A stretch of DNA of 62,000 bases from Chrysomallon squamiferum (lineage: Eukaryota; Mollusca; Gastropoda; Neomphalida; Peltospiridae). Positions 13,094-24,140 of this stretch are shown piece after piece. Location: NCBI GenBank assembly GCA_012295275.1, contig CM022672.1, positions 6,931,593 to 6,993,592 on the forward strand, read 5' to 3'. Under the pieces are notes generated by a model. The model worked only from the letters and a program-made list of their open reading frames with translations, searched no databases and was not told the DNA's origin. The position numbers and the translations under genes are program-made. How positions within the stretch are numbered: position 1 is the stretch's first letter; each line of letters begins with the position of its first letter.

Positions 13094-15316
13094 ATGATGG
13101 TCTTCGTGCGGACGGAACGAGAGGCAGACTGGCCACTCCACTTCTGGGCAGTAGAGCAAATGATGCCATACTTTTTTGCCTCTGCTCACTTCAACTACTC
13201 GAGATACGGGTTGTACTACCAGAGTACAATGAAGCGTCTCCCACCTGAAGTGCTTCAGAGCTTCATGAGAGGTGAACACACCATGTGTCACTAGCCGGGA
13301 CTCTGGAACGGGATCAAGTCCGACATGTGGATAGAGACAACCTTCATACGTTACGGGCATGGTCCAAACGGAATCATAGCATAACCCTGAAGCCCGAAAC
13401 CCTAAAACAATCGGCATACAGTATGCACACCTGCAGCATGATCGTTCAAGATATCGCGGACATGTCCGATGACAGTGAAGAGAGGGAGGTGACGAGTCAT
13501 AAAGAAGAGAAGCCACCATGCATCACTTCGGATGCCAAGGACAGGGACAAGATACGAGATAAACTTCTGACCTGCATCGATCCCCTGGATCCAACTGGTC
13601 ATCCCTCTGGTTTGATCAATGTCGTTACTGGTCGGATAGCACCTGAAACGGTGAACGCACATGACGCAGTGGATATTGGGAATGGTCAACTTGTGTCATT
13701 TGAAAAGAGCTGGCTTGGCGGATTTAATGCATCCTCATCCAAGTTGGTGGTGACCATGGCAGTGAAGAGAAAGGCAGTAAGGGTTGGGAACAATAATGTG
13801 TATGACACGAATCTCATCTACTCGCGGGTACTAGGGTTGCAACAGTCTAGAGACATTGATATCAAAACTGTCCTTGCGCATGAACTGTCACTCGTGCCTA
13901 CCTCAATGTTTGATGATGAAGGCAAAATGAGAATCGCAACTACGAAATCAACGCTGAAGAAGAAGCTGCAGGTGACTGTGTCCCAGCGTTTGGTTGAGAA
14001 ACCAGAGGTAGAAATACTGGATGGCTGTGCTATCCTTTGGGTTATAAACTGGCCTAATCAAGGAACGGTGGCAGATTTTGTCAACGGCTTCACGAGGAAT
14101 GTGATGAAAAGTGTGGCAAGCCAGGACACAAACCTGAACGCTACTTCGACTTCAGCATTAAAAGTGGAACGCGGGTAGCTCGAGCTGATGACAAAGGAGC
14201 CGACGACACAAACTGCAGTTACATACTCCATTGCCACCCCAGAAGGTTGTCCTTACAGTAACTGAGAATAAGGTACACGTCATAGATCTGACATGTCAGA
14301 ATTTGATCCAGAAAGCACAGGACGAGCCGAACGAACGCAGTCTGGTCATTACCTCTACTGACTCTGTACCACTTGTAATTCAGGATGGCATTGTCTTCCG
14401 TAGGGAAGATCTCATGACTTGCCATGAAAAAGAGGATGTAATAATCATACAGCAGATGGTTAAGGCAGCTGAAAGTGGCGTGAAAAGAATCAACATCGTA
14501 TGTGAGGACACAGACGTTTTTGTCCTCCTGCTGCACTTCTACGCAAAGTTGAACTTGACCTGTCGTCTTACAATGGAAGGACCAAGTGCTGAACGAACTA
14601 CTATAGACATTGGGGCAACTGCAAGTGAACATGGACACTTGCTTTCACAACTGCCAGCCGCCCATACCCTCTCAGGCTGTGACACTGTGGCTCAGTGCTT
14701 CGCAGTAGGAAAAAGCACCGTCATCAAAGTCCTTAAGAGTGGTGTAGAACTGCTCAAATTGGGCGTATTATCTGAGGACATAGGTGACATCACTGAAGAA
14801 GCGACAACATTCATGGCTACCTGCTACTGGGTCAAAAGCTTAGTGACATCGAACATGTCTGAGGTCCGTGGAGAAGTCTGGTCGCGAAGGATGGGTAGAA
14901 AAAATTTGACAAAGGCTCCAGTTCTTAAGTCACTTCCACCTTCTAAAGAGGCATTCGAAGAGAACGTAAAGCGGGCGCACATTCAGGCTGCCATTTGGAA
15001 ATGAGCTCTCAACTCAGAACCTCCAGCATTAGATCCTGTTGAGTTCGGATAGGAACGTGACGAACGCACTAGATGCTTGATCCCAGTAACATTGCAACCA
15101 AACATTAGTGTTGCTCCACCGGAGGTGCTGGAAATGATAAGGTGTGGTTGTGCTACGGATACACCCTCTTCGACAGCAATGTGTGGATGCTATTCAGCTC
15201 ACTTGCCATGCACAATGTTTTGTGGATGTCACGGAGAAGCACACTGCCGGAATGAGCACACCCGACGGGTTGGTGACTGTGACAATGTTGTTGAAAGTGA
15301 CTTGTCTGAGGACTGA
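13094..15316 (+). pseudogene. Broken transposon protein (PIN-like domain plus CXC tail)
   Basis: The recognisable pieces are in order but in different frames. The frame at 13094 holds EREADWPLHFWAVEQMMPYF and RYGLYYQSTMKRLPPEV, then hits TAG at 13292 where family members have Gln before a PGLWNGI motif. That same frame goes on to about 13380, after which the protein shifts into the frame of 13285-14178 (ITLKPETLK, DPLDPTGHPSGLINVVTGRI). A second shift near 14130 leads to the frame of 14231, which carries CEDTDVFVLLLHF and AAHTLSGCDTVAQCF. Two in-frame stops follow (TGA at 15002 and TAG at about 15050), and then the Cys-rich tail at 15077-15316 (CGC and CGCY-type motifs, TMFCGCHG). There are thus at least two frameshifts and three nonsense codons, so this copy cannot make the full protein. 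A nuclease or transposase role is inferred from the CEDTDVF segment and the long-TIR context. Confidence 0.8.
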
Positions 15317-15657
15317 CAATGGCAACAGTAATGGCAACATGCCTCAGCATAAGTAAAGGGGATGTTCTCGGATATACACTGAAGTTGATTTTTGCAGAAA
15401 ATATTGGTGTGATCTTTACCCCTCAAAACATGGGGATAGACACCAAAATTATTTTGATACCATGCATAGTTGCTGAGATATTGACGAAAACAAGATTTTC
15501 AGTAATGGCGGCCTTAATTTACATATTGTGCGGATTGCCCAAGGATGACAGAGTGGCAACAATCAGATTCTTAAAGAGCACATCTCAGAGATATAGAAAC
15601 AGCAAAAAAAACTTTGTACGGACCGCAATGCACACTTATCGGTGCCTGCCACCGGAC
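15265..15657 (-). repeat. Right terminal inverted repeat of the transposon
   Basis: This is the reverse complement of the left arm with the 162-bp block present once. It overlaps the last codons of the CXC tail (the coding tail ends at 15316), so part of the coding sequence is also part of the inverted repeat. It ends ACCGGAC at 15657. Confidence 0.82.
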
Positions 15658-15659
15658 TA

Positions 15660-16153
15660 AGTTATTTGTAACACATTTTAATTTCCTTAATAGTTATGTT
15701 GAATGTTCAACTCAAACTATGTTTGTTTGTTGTTGTTGTTGTTGTTGTTTTTTTTTTTGTTTTTTTTTTTATCCTTTTTAAAATTTATTATTACTATTTT
15801 TTAACTAATGTTTTATTGTCAGTATATATTTGTAACTCTGATTTGTAAATCTGAAATATTTATTTCCATTTTTACATATAGGTTTCATTCTTTTAACTGG
15901 AATAAGTATATATATATATATATATATATATATTTAGATATCTTTTTCTTTGCTCAATAAAAAAAAATTTTTTACGAGAGATATTTAAACAAATGAATAT
16001 TATTAATATAAATGTGCAAACAACATATAAAGAACATCAAATGAACGAATACAGGTTTTTATTTCTTGATAAATATTATTAGAAAGTACATATAGATATA
16101 GTGAATATATTTAAAAGCGATTAATAGTATATAAGTTTCATTGGTTCTCTTAT
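15660..16153. other. Short intergenic stretch beyond the transposon
   Basis: AT-rich DNA with a GTT tract (about 15726-15750) and a TA tract (about 15908-15932). TTTATT at 16058-16063 is a possible AATAAA signal for the minus-strand peroxidase, about 90 bp past its stop. No gene is seen. Confidence 0.6.
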
Positions 16154-16692
16154 TTATTTCCACATGTCGAGGTTTATTGATTCCAAACGACCACCCTCAG
16201 TACAAGCAGTTTCACGGTTTCTGTAATAAAAAAATATTATGGTTAATTCAGTTCATTGAAAAAAATAATACCCGTAGAGAGTATTGGATTATAACCGTAG
16301 GGTTGATTTTGATAGATATATTTTAACAGAGAAAGAAAGTATCCAACTCAGAGAGCAATAGAATCCATGGGAGGGTGCTTGTTGAGGGTGTGTGAAAGAA
16401 AGAGAGAGATTAATCACTGTTTTAAACTGAAGTTATTTTCTTTGCAAAATTAAAAAAAAAAAAAAAAATAAAAAATAATAATAATAATAATAATAATCTT
16501 GTTTAGAGAAAAAGAAAAAATATCACATTTTATTAATATTTTTGAGTTTTCATTGCTTACCTTCTATCAACAGGACGCATGGCATTCCTCTGTAAGGCAC
16601 TAATATTCGTGTTGTCACAAATCACACGTGCCAGAGATATTTTTCTTAGTTCTGTTTGTTGCTCTGCAATTTAAGACAATTTTTGTTTTTTA

Positions 16693-16735
<43 letters not shown>

Positions 16736-17894
16736 TTTAAATTTTCTTTTCTTTTTTAAAATAAATTAACGTAACTATTTGTATATTTTCATTAATAAAT
16801 ACATATACCTGGTGTAAATCCAACACTACTATCAGTTGTTTCAAAGAAATATCTGTCCCCATGTTTCAGTCGCTTGAACTGTTCCCCCAGCAAACAGACG
16901 TACGTCGGTCCTACAAGAACACCTCGACGTGCCTGTTCGGAGATAGCCCCACTGTACAGGTCGACATCATCTGGGTGCCTGCAAGTGACACATTAAAGTA
17001 CATACAGTGTGAAATCTTGTATGTTTTGAGGCGGTATGAATTTTTTCATATTCATAAGGATAAAATATTTAAAAAGTCTTTTTACATTTTTTTAAGAAAG
17101 CAAGTCTTCTATATCGGGATTTACGCATATCTTCTCGTATTAAATTGCTTTTCCAGCTGTGTATTAAATTCCTTATTATAAGACTACATTTAAATTAGGT
17201 AAAGAACTACAAGTCTTCTTTATAGATATTTTAAGATTGCGTTAAAAGTTGTTTTAGTGGTCGTTGGTGATGCGTTTGGCAAGAAATCAGAGAAGAAAGA
17301 ATTTAAATCTAACCAAGAAACATTGTACTAGAAATAACCATGTTTTATTCGTATGCTTGTTTATGTATTAATAGGTTTTTACTTACTCGTAGACGCGTGA
17401 CAAATCTCTTGCAGCTCTCCGCTGGAACTCTCTTCCACGAAACGATTCAATTTTGTTTAGTCCGCACTTCTCTCGCCAGTCGTTCAGAGGAGGTATTGCG
17501 TGATCACGACCACGCTGGATGTTCAGTGAAACTATGTCCAACCCATTTTGTGGACTAGTTTCAAACATGTGATCAGTCATTCCATTCACATACCAGGCAT
17601 CGACCCTTTGCATCAGAGTGTTCAGAAGACCGGTTATAACGTCATCAAGGCTGTCACGGACAAATTTGGGTCTGAAGAAGAGGTCCACAATATTTCTTTC
17701 AACGTTTCCTATCCGTATTTTTTCAGGAATCGCCGTATGGCCGAACCTGAAAGCCGCTGTAGCAAATACGTTATAGAGAGTTGGATCCAAGTTAGCATCA
17801 TAAGAGTAAGAACCTGGTCCCAGTCCATTAGAAGACATTGCTCTGTCGCCAATAACCAGTGGCAGCCATTCTCTGATAAGAAGAAAAAATTAAT

Positions 17895-17933
<39 letters not shown>

Positions 17934-17972
17934 TTAATAACAACAACAACAATAACGATGTTTGTTAATTAA

Positions 17973-18011
<39 letters not shown>

Positions 18012-18512
18012 GTCATCTTCGTTGCTGTTGCCGCAAGCAACAATACTATCGTCAAAGCCATAAATGCCACAAACATTCTCAAACGTGTTATAGAAACAAA
18101 TATTATATAACATATTAAGCTGGATACTACAGTGTAACAAGGAGAATTTATATGAGCGTGTTGAATGTACAGCATATTAAACGAAGAGCTGTAAATATAC
18201 TGTTGTCACCTGTATGTAATGGCCTGCATTTCTGCTCCGACTATTTTCCTCGCTTCCTGAAACAACTTTTCGTCGTCCCACGACTGATGAAGCGAAGCGA
18301 ACTTTGCGACAATTCGATTGTGTTCTCGCATAAAAAGTGTGTGCAGACCACTTAAACCCGGAAACACATTCACTCGTTCATCTCCTGTAATCAAACGTGA
18401 CGATGAAAATTAGTGACCAAAACAATCAAATGAAAACACGTATCTTTTAGTTTTTGTTGTATTTGTTGCAATTGTTTTGTTTTTGTTGCTGTTATTGTTG
18501 TTGTTATTATTA

Positions 18513-18567
<55 letters not shown>

Positions 18568-19589
18568 CCAGATGAAAAACAGTAGTCGTTGACGTCGTTG
18601 CTATCGAGTTCGCACACGTTGTTCCCTAGATTTGGTAACAGATCGTTGGGTAGAGGCTGTCCGTTGTTTTCCTCAACTCGCAGACGACCTAAAATGGCGA
18701 CAAAGAAATTCAAAAAAAAAAAAAAAAAAAATTCACTGATGTTTATTTGGAAACTGTCAGTTCTTAATGTAAAAATTTAGCAGCTGTTTATGCCATGAAA
18801 TAAAATTCTGTAATATATCTGTATAAAGCTATACATTTGTGCATGTATTATAGCGTTTGGTTTTAGGTTAACGTTAGAAAGTGGCAGTACCTCCTGAAGT
18901 ATCTCTCAGTGCGTTCATTTCTGTGTCGCTGCTGCCGTAGATATTAGACGCATCGATAAACGACGAGATGCTGCTGTACTGGTTCCGCGGACCTTAAATA
19001 ACAAACATTAAATATTACATTTATGTTTTCTCTTATCGTACAGCAGTTGGTCTTTCATTTTCTTTGACAGATATTAAGAATCTGCAAATTTTTATCACAA
19101 ATACATTACGTTCCGATTTGAAAATAGTCTACAACTTGTGTAACAAATATACTAGTGCTGATTTGAAAACAGACTACATTTATCACAAATACATTATGTT
19201 CTGATTTGAAAACAGACAACATTTATCACAAATACATTATGTTCTGATTTGAAAAAAAACTAGATTTATTACAAATGCATTACTTTTTTAAAAACAGAGA
19301 ATAGAACAAATTTTAAGAAATAAATTACATTTGCAGGAACAAAGTAGTAACAATTGCAATTAATATGGCATATTTCAGGTAAGTTGTAAGTATTATCACT
19401 TGAGTAATATACTACAATAAATAACTTACTTGAATTTGCTACAGGGTCTGACCTTGTAAAATTCATACACGTAGTTCGGAAATGTCTGTCTCTGGGCGGG
19501 ATTGTTATTGGAAAACATGGACCTCTGTAAGAGTAATACCACTAATAATAATGCAATATTTAAATTAAAATTAAATAAAATTAACAATA

Positions 19590-19632
<43 letters not shown>

Positions 19633-20075
19633 TTATTATTAGTAGTAGTAGTAGTAATAGTAGTAGTAGTACTAATAGTAGTAGCAGTGTTTATTTATCA
19701 ATTATTAGTACTATCATCTTTCATTCTCTCTATCTATCTATCTGTCCATTTGTTTTAGATGATATATGTGTATACATGCTGTATGTACTCAGATTGTTTT
19801 ACTTTAAATGAACTTACCCGCTTAAGTAATCATTAGCGTTAGACGAATCACAACAGTCCTTATCTACAAATAAATAAATAAATAAACAGCAATCTAATAA
19901 TACATTTTCATATTAAACGTTATTAGCATTTATGATATAGGTGTTGGTGCAAGTGTGCGTTTATGCATTAATTTAATGTCATTAATAATTATCATAAATA
20001 AACATACACATGCAAATTAAATATGAATATATTTGTTACAATAAAGGCAACCAATAAAATAGCACCATAATCACC

Positions 20076-20113
<38 letters not shown>

Positions 20114-21682
20114 CGATGATGATGACGATGATGACCATGACGACGACAACAACAACAACAGACACTTCAACTGTCTATTTCATATTAGTATTTTATAAAA
20201 ATGTTGAATGTTTTAGAAAGTCAAACTTACTGTGCTGCATAACCGAAGTTGAGACGATGTCGTGAGCCAGAAACTGTCCCCACTGCATCAACATGGCAGT
20301 CGATCGTCTTGCGATAAAGTTGAGATTAAAATGTACTCTGGTGCTAATTGCACGGGGACTAGGCAACATCGTATTAGTGCTAGTTTTAGCTCGTGGTTGG
20401 AAATCATCTTGATTAATATAAAACATACAGAATATATCAAATAAAGGGTTTGGGGTCAAATTGGAAGAAATAATTTTTAAACAAAATCTGAAGAAATCAT
20501 AGCTGAGACTAATTGTGAAAATATTAATATAGAATTAGAAATTAAATGAACAAACAAAATAATGCATAAGCTTTATATTTGTTGTCCTCTGATTTCTTCG
20601 GATATTTACAAATTTCTAATATTCTTTTACTCAGTTGTTTCAAACGTAATCTGCTAACGCCATGAAGAGGATGGTTTGATAGAAACTATTGCGTTTATTC
20701 TGTACTGCAGAAATGAAAATAAATAAATAAATAAAAACAATTAAAACAAGTAAGATACGAAACAGGGTAACTCTTCAATACAGAAATAATAAAGTACAGA
20801 ATTAAGAACAAATATTATAAAATTAATAATTCTAATTACCTAGATAATAATGAAATGTTTTCATAATTAAGATTTAAAACAAACTGACAAACAAAGAGAA
20901 AATGTCGTGTAAAATAATATGTAATTACTGTCGTCATAAACTGCAGGCAGTAAGCGGCTGAACGGTTGATTGGCAGCTCCCCAGTTGACGTTGTTGACGT
21001 TGTTGCACGCGCCGCTTGCTGTGCGGTACCCCGATTCTGTGCACACTTGACGCCTGACAGAAATAATTATTATAACGTAACATATAAGTGAAGTCGTTTA
21101 TATTTGGGATTTCTTATCTTGAAATATAAATTTATTTTTTATTTATTTATTTATACTGAAAATGATTCATTATTATAAATTAGTCACTGGTACAAACTGT
21201 TGCGACATGGACATACCTTTTCCTTCCTCCACCTGATCCCGGGGGTAATTCATTATTTCCTTGATGAGGAATTTCGCCTGTTGATTCTCCTGCTTTTGTT
21301 GTAGATGAAACACCTGTCACTGCTAATAAATGTAAAATAACAGAATGTATCAGTAACACAAACACATATTTTCCTTTGCTTCCACTTCTGGTTTCTCTTT
21401 ATGCACGACTGATAGTGAACATAGTAATTAGTTCATTGTTTTTTACCATTATAATTTTCAAGGTTTTGTCAGACCATTCAGTATTTTTTTTTCTAAATTT
21501 AAAAATAACTGTTTATCACGTGAGCAATGTGCCTGAAATTAGAAATTCCTTCAGGCTTTTCAGATGTATATGAACGCACTGGATTCGCGTGGACAGAGGT
21601 ACTTTAGTATGAATATTACGTGACAAATGTAATTTAAAAAACAAAACAAACATGAATTAACTAAACAAACAACACCAGAAAG

Positions 21683-21735
<53 letters not shown>

Positions 21736-22244
21736 GTTAATTTAAAAATCAAAACAACTTGCGATCTCGAAATGATATCATGATTGCAAAACAAAACTCT
21801 GTCTTTGAGTAAAAACAGAAACATGCGATGCAAACATGCGATGCAAATGATTCAACCATTAGCATTTTTTTTTTCTGAAATTCGTTTGTTAATTTTGAGC
21901 AGTTTATCGAACGATCAATATAAAGGCATCTGTAACTCAATATACCTTTTTATATTTTCTAACACAATTGGGCAAGCACTGAGGTGTAATATTATTTGTG
22001 CCAGTACTGACATTTAGTGCCTATACTAATTTGTAATCTCAGGAAACTTTTTATACTACGTCAGCGTTATAAACAGCAAACATGTAAAATATAAAACATA
22101 TAAAGCTGTCTGATTTCTTAAAATTAACAGTTGCGTAGTAAAGAAGAAGTATTTATTTTAAAATAATACGAAAATTTCTTTACCTGCAAAATGAGTAATA
22201 AAACAGACCATAACTCCAGTGTAGAAAAGTAAAGCAGAATGCAT
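16154..22244 (-). CDS. Animal haem peroxidase, secreted (peroxidase 2), 13 exons
   Basis: Exons from 5' to 3' on the minus strand are 22244-22184, 21319-21217, 21053-20929, 20407-20231, 19863-19818, 19524-19430, 18992-18891, 18688-18569, 18384-18210, 17872-17387, 16978-16809, 16663-16561 and 16220-16154. All have GT-AG borders and consistent phases. They total 1830 nt, 609 aa plus TAA. Residues 1-21 are a signal peptide (MHSALLFYTGVMVCFITHFAG). Active-site elements are distal His145 in [10 protein letters not shown], Arg280 in [11 protein letters not shown], proximal His380 in FRFGHTAI and Asn in [10 protein letters not shown]. As in peroxidase 1, the two ester-forming acids are replaced (Ala144, Val283). 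Exons 3-5, 7 and 9-13 have the same length as in peroxidase 1; the others differ by 3 nt (exon 1), 6 nt (exon 2), 12 nt (exon 6) and 21 nt (exon 8). The gene is intact and is plainly a duplicate placed tail to tail. Exon 2 has an AGCAG double acceptor that would add one Ala. Confidence 0.95.
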
Positions 22245-22336
22245 CGTTTTGCTCTAAACGTACTCTCTCGCAGCAAACTTTAACGAACTTGTTCGATACA
22301 GCTTCAAGCACGATAAAGACGTGACAAGTAATCTGC

Positions 22337-22343
22337 TTTATAA
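22337..22343 (-). promoter_or_regulatory. TATA box upstream of peroxidase 2
   Basis: Read on the minus strand, CTTATAAAG lies about 93 bp before the ATG at 22244, a usual distance for a core promoter with a leader of about 60 nt. The leader shares GTGCTTGAAG-like sequence with TGCTTGAAG just before the ATG of peroxidase 1. Confidence 0.5.
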
Positions 22344-22379
22344 GGATATCAAAGTACTGAACACCTGCTTCATTTTAGT

Positions 22380-23020
22380 TCAGTTTTCTTTGTTGACTAA
22401 TTGTTATATTACAATAACAGAACAATAATGTTGAAATTTGTCGCATGTAAATTAATTTGGTACGACTCAGTGATTAGGAGATTTTGTCTTAATTACTTAT
22501 TGAGATAAAATAATCAAAATTTGTTATACACAGGCTTCCGCTTCCTGCACAAACATCAGTGTACTTAATTTAATAATACTGATATTGAAATAACAAATTT
22601 TAATAATCAGCAGGTGCTAGTTACATTATTTCAATTGAAACAAATAAAATGTATGCCCTCTAACCAATATAGATTAATGTTTTGAATTGTTCAAATAAAA
22701 AATACAAGAACAAAATTCTGGCACACACTCGCACACGCACACACATGCACGCACGCACTAATTATCAAGAATGCAGAGAGTAAATATTTATTGTTAAAGT
22801 GTTCCTGTGGAAAAAACGCTGAAAAAGTCTAATTAATATTTTCATAATTCTTAGTCTTGTTTTATTATTTTTTCAGTCTTGTTTTATTATTTTTTCAGTC
22901 TTAAAAACAAAACAAAAAACAACAACAAATAAACAAATAACAAAGGTATCAGATTAAAAATATTTTTGGCAGTTCCGTGTAAGCTGCCTTCTGTGAAGTT
23001 TAAAAATGATTTTGGCGATG
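22380..23020. other. Upstream flank of peroxidase 2, no gene seen
   Basis: AT-rich sequence with a CACA/GCAC tract (about 22722-22760) and a short duplicated segment TTTTTTCAGTCTTGTTTTAT (about 22850-22900). No coding or RNA signal is seen. Confidence 0.6.
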
Positions 23021-23729
23021 CTACTATTCTTTAGTGACGTCATCGCATACAGGGTAGATCCATTTGCTCTAGTTTCTTCCAGCATAAAAATACCAATCAC
23101 TCCTGAAGATTGGCTAACACATTGCTCAATAAACAGCAATGGGTTGAAAATGCAGCAACAGGACATTAATTACTTTATCCCACACTGGACAGGAACCAGA
23201 GGAGCTCCTTCAGTACTGAAGTACCTCTGGTTCCTGTCCAGTGTGGGATAAAGTACAAGCTCCTGGTCCATGTATACCATGCCTTGAGTGATGGTTCCCC
23301 AGGTTAAATAGATCGCTATGATTATAGAATTTTCATTAAAATTGGTAAGATCAAGATCAAGAATAATTACATAAAGCCAGAGATGTTTCAGTTATGCTGC
23401 ACCAACTTTATGTAACCCATGCCATGTAATACCAGGGAGGCTGAAATAACAACTCCATTCAAAACACTACTAAAGACTCATTTCTTTGAAATCAATATGT
23501 TAATATATAGTTAGGTTATATTTTTTCCAATTTTAAAATGTTCTATTAAATATGTTATAAATTTGTTTAACTGTGACTTGTTTATTTTCACCACCATTTT
23601 AACATGTTCACCATTATGTTTACATTTTTATGTTAATGTCCATGTCTTTTTTTTATTTCAGTTTATTAGTTTACACTGTAAAGCACACTTGAACTTACTT
23701 AATATGGAAAAGGTGCTATATAAATATGG

Positions 23730-23760
<31 letters not shown>

Positions 23761-23790
23761 GTAATAATAATAATAATAATGACTTCAGTT
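23021..23790 (+). mobile_element. LINE 3' fragment (CR1/L2-like tail), 5'-inverted
   Basis: The plus strand from about 23224 reads as the end of a reverse transcriptase-type protein with breaks. GIKYKLLVHVYHALSDGSPG is at 23243-23302, and farther on at about 23396-23500 there are pieces like AAPTL and KTLLKTHFFEINM. The 3' end carries the typical tail CACTGTAAAGCACACTTGAA, then AAGGTGCTATATAAATATGG, then a (TAA)n run to about 23780. This is the shape of a 5'-truncated LINE copy. The part before 23202 is in opposite orientation, giving the hairpin below. The superfamily is inferred from the tail. Confidence 0.7.
23171..23255. repeat. 32-bp perfect inverted repeat (hairpin) in the LINE fragment
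   Basis: The arms 23171-23202 and 23224-23255 are exact reverse complements over 32 bases (TACTTTATCCCACACTGGAC then AGGAACCAGAGG). The 21-nt loop contains the 14-bp palindrome CTTCAGTACTGAAG at 23208-23221. Confidence 0.97.
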
Positions 23791-24140
23791 GTAAAAATGA
23801 TACAATTGTGTTAGTCATACTTTGTTATGAGTTATCATAGCTGTCAGAAAACATTTGAAATACTTCATTTTAAGTTAACTGAGAGGAATTACTTTTTCAA
23901 TTCTGATTATAGCCAAGTCAGATATTTACTCATGTGAAATGGCACACCTCGGATATGTTTTTGTTAATATGAACTTTGAATATGACTTTTCTCAACTTCC
24001 AATTGAAAATGTGACAGTAAACATTTATCTGAACAATGAAGATTGCATAGCTAACATCAGATTTCAAGAAACTGGATTTTAATTAAACTCTTTGAATGAA
24101 TTCCCCACCTCTGAAATGTGGCTACTGCAATGGAATATTC
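23791..24140. other. Spacer between the LINE tail and the duplicated PARP flank
   Basis: Ordinary AT-rich sequence. No ORF, repeat pattern or splice pair that I can support. Confidence 0.5.

Larger units (their letters stand above)
12479..15657. mobile_element. DNA transposon with long terminal inverted repeats
   Basis: The ends GTCCGGT...ACCGGAC are inverted, and each is flanked by TA (12477-12478 and 15658-15659), which fits a 2-bp target duplication. The arms match for several hundred bases: left 12479 to about 13085, right about 15265 to 15657. The interior (13094-15316) codes for a broken protein of a family I know from invertebrate and fish genomes. It has a central PIN/FEN-like region with a CEDTDVFVLLL motif, then AAHTLSGCDT, then a Cys-rich CXC tail. 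GC content is higher than in its neighbours, which fits an inserted element. The superfamily is uncertain. It lies exactly between the 3' ends of the two peroxidase genes and interrupts neither. Confidence 0.85.

Noticed and set aside
13019-15426. Minus-strand ORFs across the transposon, up to 166 codons.
   Set aside because: They are antisense shadows of the transposon protein and its arms; the family motifs all read on the plus strand.
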